Of a stretch of 42,423 nucleotides of DNA, positions 39,590 through 42,423 are shown piece after piece. The notes under the pieces are model-generated. The model saw only the letters and a program-made list of their open reading frames with translations. It was not told the origin of the DNA and ran no database searches. This stretch comes from Chara braunii. Taxonomy: Eukaryota; Streptophyta; Charophyceae; Charales; Characeae. How positions within the stretch are numbered: the stretch's first letter is position 1; every line of letters begins with the position of its first letter. The stretch covers positions 116,727-159,149 of the forward strand of contig BFEA01000483.1 in NCBI GenBank assembly GCA_003427395.1, read 5' to 3'. A program made the position numbers and the translations under genes.

Positions 39590-41280
39590 GGGCCTCGTTA
39601 GACACTCCGTGTGGACCTGAAATCCACAAGGAAGTGCTCGTTCCACCTGTCCTTGGGGACGATTCGTGAAAAAAAATGTCAAAACAGCACAAGGAAATTT
39701 CCTTGTGGCGTCCTTGTGGCTACAGCCAATTTTTCCTAATCCCCAAGGGACCTCCCGAGGTCCCTCGGAGCACAAGGAAGCGCGAAATTCGGAGCGGCGA
39801 AGGCATGCGTCGGCGCACAGTTTCAGTTTGAGGGTGGTCCAGACGTGGTCCACCGAACGGGAGCACGGACATCCCTGCCCTCCACCGTCTGGGTGGCACC
39901 CCAACAGCTCCAAACGGTCACCGTCCGCGTGAGGCCCTCGTCCATCGAATCGGGCGTCGCCGGCTGGTGTCATGTGGTCTGCTGCGCTGGGCGATCGTCG
40001 ACAACGGTTGGAAATTTGAATCCTTGTACGCGTCGGCGCTGCGTTCGGCGACGACAATTTTATTTTGGAAGATCGTCGTTTTTCTCGGTTGTCGTCACGC
40101 CTTGCACGTCGGAGCACAGATCTTCCCTCACTTTTTCTTCTGTCGACGGAGTTCTTCACTGGACGGTCGACCACTGACGTGGAGCTGCTGCCCTTTCCAT
40201 GACCCTTACATGGCCGACCTGCTGCACAGGCTGCCTCTGCTACTCCTCGTCGTCGTGCTGCTTCTCATCGTTGTCTTCTTCCACGTGTGTTTCGTCGGCC
40301 TGCTCCCTGTCGCGGTTCGCAAAAGGAAATCTTCCAAGAATGGCGACGGGCTGGATTAACGACTGACCAACGGCAGACCGACAGCTCCCTGTCCTGCGCT
40401 TAATCCACCACCTCAGCGTCGCTCGAGGAATCACTCCGCAACCCAACACGTAGCATAACTGAACAACAGCCTCCGAGGTTGCCACGTAGTCGGGGCCATT
40501 GTCTGGAGCTTGCATCAATATCCTCCGTCTACGCGTGCACAACTGCTCCTTCAGTCGTCCCAGCGCCCTCTCCTGCTGACATCGAAGAACAACAGTAGAC
40601 TCGGCCGCCGCCACGGCCTGCAGCTGAAGAGGTGTCAACACCGCATGTCCACCCTCTCCGCCGCCCTCCATAGCCGCGACCTGGACACGGACCCGTCGCT
40701 CCGCTGCCGTGTGTGTCGTCCTTCCACACCCAACGAAGAAGTTGAAGACGTCCGTCAAAAGCTGGCCCCTTTTCTTTAGATGCAGTCCCGCAGACGAAAA
40801 TGTGTTTCAAGGCACAGCCGACGTGTGCGAAGGTCGACGACGATGGACGCACCCGACGATGCCTGCTCAGTCGCAACGGTCGGGGGACGGAAGTGACGCC
40901 GCCGCTGAGCCCGTTTCAGCAGTACGTCGTTTCCACGCTGCCAGCCGCACGTCGTCGTCGTCGTCGCAGCCGTCAAATTCGAATTTCAAACGTCGACGCC
41001 CCCCGGGTTAAATTTTTTCCCCGTCGCCCGCTTCATGGTGTTTCCCGCCACACGTCGCTGGACCACGCCGCCTCCACACAGACAAAAGACGGTGGACCAA
41101 GGACCACCAACCCCGCGACCACTAATTTTCGTATGAAAACGGCTGCGGGCATGCCACAAGGAAACATCCTCGGGGCAGGTCCCCAACGATGAGTGGGACG
41201 ACGCTGCAAATTTCCCTTAAGAGCCACAAAGAAATTTCCTTGTGGCTCAAGGAACTCGTAAGGAGTGTCTAATGAGGCCC
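39590..41280. mobile_element. 1.69-kb Harbinger-type (Tourist-like) element in LINE-B
   Basis: The left end GGGCCTCGTTAGACACTCC and the right end, its reverse complement with one change (G/A), are flanked by TAA (39587-39589 and 41281-41283). That is the TWA duplication of PIF/Harbinger, and the ends resemble the GGGCCT-type termini of that superfamily. Each end carries a subterminal palindrome: CACAAGGAAATTTCCTTGTG at 39688-39707, and at 41221-41248 a 28-bp version with one mismatched pair. Interior frames do not encode a DDE domain. It is non-autonomous and clearly different in its ends from the 9.6-kb element at 26 kb. Confidence 0.88.
40240..40758 (-). CDS. ORF inside the 1.69-kb element, unknown
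   Basis: The 172-codon minus frame has an Ala/Gln/Arg-rich helical middle (TPLQLQAVAAAESTVVLRCQ, EQLCTRRRRILMQAP), LRWWIKRRTGSC, and an acidic end (HVEEDNDEKQHDDEE). WWIKRRTG resembles the basic Trp segment just inside HARBI1-like transposases, so it may be an N-terminal transposase relic. It could also be chance. No catalytic motif. Confidence 0.3.
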   Translation of the reverse strand: MTDVFNFFVGCGRTTHTAAERRVRVQVAAMEGGGEGGHAVLTPLQLQAVAAAESTVVLRCQQERALGRLKEQLCTRRRRILMQAPDNGPDYVATSEAVVQLCYVLGCGVIPRATLRWWIKRRTGSCRSAVGQSLIQPVAILGRFPFANRDREQADETHVEEDNDEKQHDDEE

Positions 41281-41884
41281 TAAAGGGCAGCTCTTCCCGC
41301 TGTGCATGTATTGCACCAACTCCACACCACGACAAAGAGCTACCTTGGAGCACTGTCTATTAGACTGTCCAATGGTGTCTCAAGTCTGGTGCTGGTGGGA
41401 CGCAGCCTGACACCATCTCACAAAGGAACACTTACCATGGGATGTTCGTACCCTTCTGCTGGGATGTCCCCCTGAGAGGGCAGCATACTGGACACCTTTT
41501 ATGACAAACCTGTTCACATACTCCAGACTAACGGTGCTGATGGCGGCTTGGAGGATGCGATGTGTGTACGAAAGAAAACAACATGATTTTGGCTTCATGC
41601 ATGCACGGCCAACAATTATAGACACTATCACAACCAATACCCAGGAGACCTGGAGACAGATGCAATCCGGGATACAGAAAGAACTAAATGAGGTGAGAAC
41701 ACGCCACGTAGTGGCTGGATTCAAAGCCACCTGGACGGATGGCAATGGGAAACTGTGCACTCTGGACAACGCCCACTCCCTGAAGTGGCAGCCTTGGCTG
41801 TTAACAGTAAGGCAGTGGGAAAGGCTGCTGAGGCACTGCTTTCAGATGGTATACCAACCTACTAACTTCGTTCTCATCCCATGA
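41281..41884 (+). pseudogene. LINE ORF2 zf-RVT domain and C-terminal tail (LINE-B)
   Basis: It continues directly from 39589 once the insert and one TAA are removed: ...LEAK then GQLFPLCMYCTN, ATLEHCLLDCP and SQVWCWWDAA with a TGA. LRKEH-like material follows, then the tail FTYSRLTVLMAAWRMRCVYE, TWRQMQSGIQKELNEVRTRH and LKWQPWLLTVRQWERLLRHC, ending at TGA 41882-41884. The C-x2-C ... H-x4-C knuckle aligns with LINE-A (CKRC ... HVLMQC). LINE-B is longer after the knuckle than LINE-A. Confidence 0.75.
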
Positions 41885-41965
41885 GAGAACCGTGCCCAAC
41901 ACCCCGTCCACCCGTCTCCTCCCATCCCTCTCCCCCCCACCCCCTTTCCCCGCAACCACTCCCAC

Positions 41966-41967
<2 letters not shown>

Positions 41968-42027
<60 letters not shown>
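41968..42027. repeat. 60-base poly-C run
   Basis: Uninterrupted C from 41968 to 42027 (poly-G on the minus strand), in a C-rich neighbourhood that starts just after the LINE-B stop. Pro- and Gly-repeat frames over it are artefacts. Confidence 0.95.
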
Positions 42028-42030
<3 letters not shown>

Positions 42031-42302
42031 CCCTCTCCCCGTCTTCCCCACACCCCTGGCCCCACCCCTTCTGTCTCTGCTACATTGACCTCCCATCTCG
42101 ATTGCCGGCCAGGGATGTTCGAGAGCAGGCCGAGTAAGCAGGGCGGAAGGAGAAGCAGGCACAGTCTGTACATAAACTCTCAATTACAGGAATGAAGTCC
42201 TAGTACACTTCGTGGAGATAAATGGCTCGGGCAGCAATCTCATTTTCAAATTCATTTTCAAACGCATATACATTATCATCAACATTCACACATCATTGTA
42301 CT
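42028..42302. other. no gene recognised
   Basis: A short spacer follows the poly-C run. From about 42235 it contains a CATTTTCAAA-type and ACATTCACACAT stretch that resembles the spacer of the 202-bp units at 27.8 kb, so the retroposon copy may begin here. Confidence 0.45.
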
Positions 42303-42412
42303 GGGACGCTGGACCCGTTTTCCCGCAAGTGCAGCTCCCCACCAATAGATGGAGCCTCCCCGAGAGTGCTAGGGGTGTCTGCTCTTATCAGCACCTCTAG
42401 CAGTCGATAGGG
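42303..42412 (+). mobile_element. hairpin retroposon tail, copy g (long form, at window edge)
   Basis: GGGACGCTGGACCCGTTTTC (first stem, partner mutated to CCCGC) is followed by GTGCAGCTCC ... GGAGCC loop 2 (42333-42356). A third stem TGCTAGGGGTG / CACCTCTAGCA follows (about 42367-42402, one mismatch). The poly(A) would lie beyond the window. It shares its order with copies d and f. Confidence 0.75.
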
Positions 42413-42423
42413 TTGTTTCTCTC

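Noticed and set aside
41842-42183. Poly-Gly / poly-Pro proteins
   Set aside because: Translation of the poly-C run only.

Overview
The window looks like repeat-rich nuclear DNA of a eukaryote, most likely a green plant or streptophyte alga. The evidence is a wreckage of several transposon classes, many di-, tri- and tetranucleotide microsatellites, poly(A)-tailed retroposons, splice-donor-like sites and no bacterial gene organisation. A charophyte such as Chara is my guess; the sequence does not prove it. I find no intact host housekeeping gene, rRNA, functional tRNA or CRISPR array. Almost everything recognisable is mobile-element derived.

Layout. 1-2.6 kb: microsatellites, unassigned DNA and a probable 1.1-kb inverted-repeat element. 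2.95-3.35 kb: a tRNA-derived SINE on the minus strand. 3.38-17.85 kb: a 14.5-kb composite. Two ~4-kb direct repeats (3381-7657 and 13948-17848), each with a TATA-like box and a piece of LINE reverse transcriptase, bracket a decayed Gypsy-type pol. That pol runs pre-RT, RT, RNase H, a PHD-like zinc finger, degenerate integrase, integrase C-terminal domain, then unfamiliar downstream ORFs. 17.9-19.55 kb: the C-terminal part of LINE ORF2, split by a 0.6-kb inverted-repeat transposon. 19.6-26.0 kb: AT- or GT-rich non-coding DNA with diverged duplications, minisatellites and short retroposon tails.

26,080-35,656 is the best-defined object: a 9.58-kb PIF/Harbinger-type DNA transposon. It has near-perfect 25-bp terminal inverted repeats and a TTA target duplication. 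It carries a Myb/SANT-like protein gene (+), a HARBI1/DDE transposase gene (-), an uncharacterised small ORF, an Asn-rich ORF and a nested hairpin-rich retroposon. Both plus-strand ORFs have one in-frame stop, and the transposase is frameshifted and truncated, so this copy is probably dead. 35.8-38.5 kb holds more retroposon debris. 39.0-41.9 kb is a second, related LINE C-terminal fragment, cleanly interrupted by a 1.69-kb Harbinger-type element (39,590-41,280) with a TAA target duplication. Removing the insert restores the LINE reading frame. The window ends with a 60-base poly-C run and one more copy of the hairpin retroposon tail.

The most interesting structure not explained by a standard class is a dispersed retroposon 3' tail. 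It consists of consecutive stem-loops (GCTGGA-N7-TCCAGC, then GCTCC-N12-GGAGC, sometimes a third) next to poly(A). It occurs at least seven times, on both strands, and has a local ~202-bp tandem amplification at 27.8-28.2 kb.
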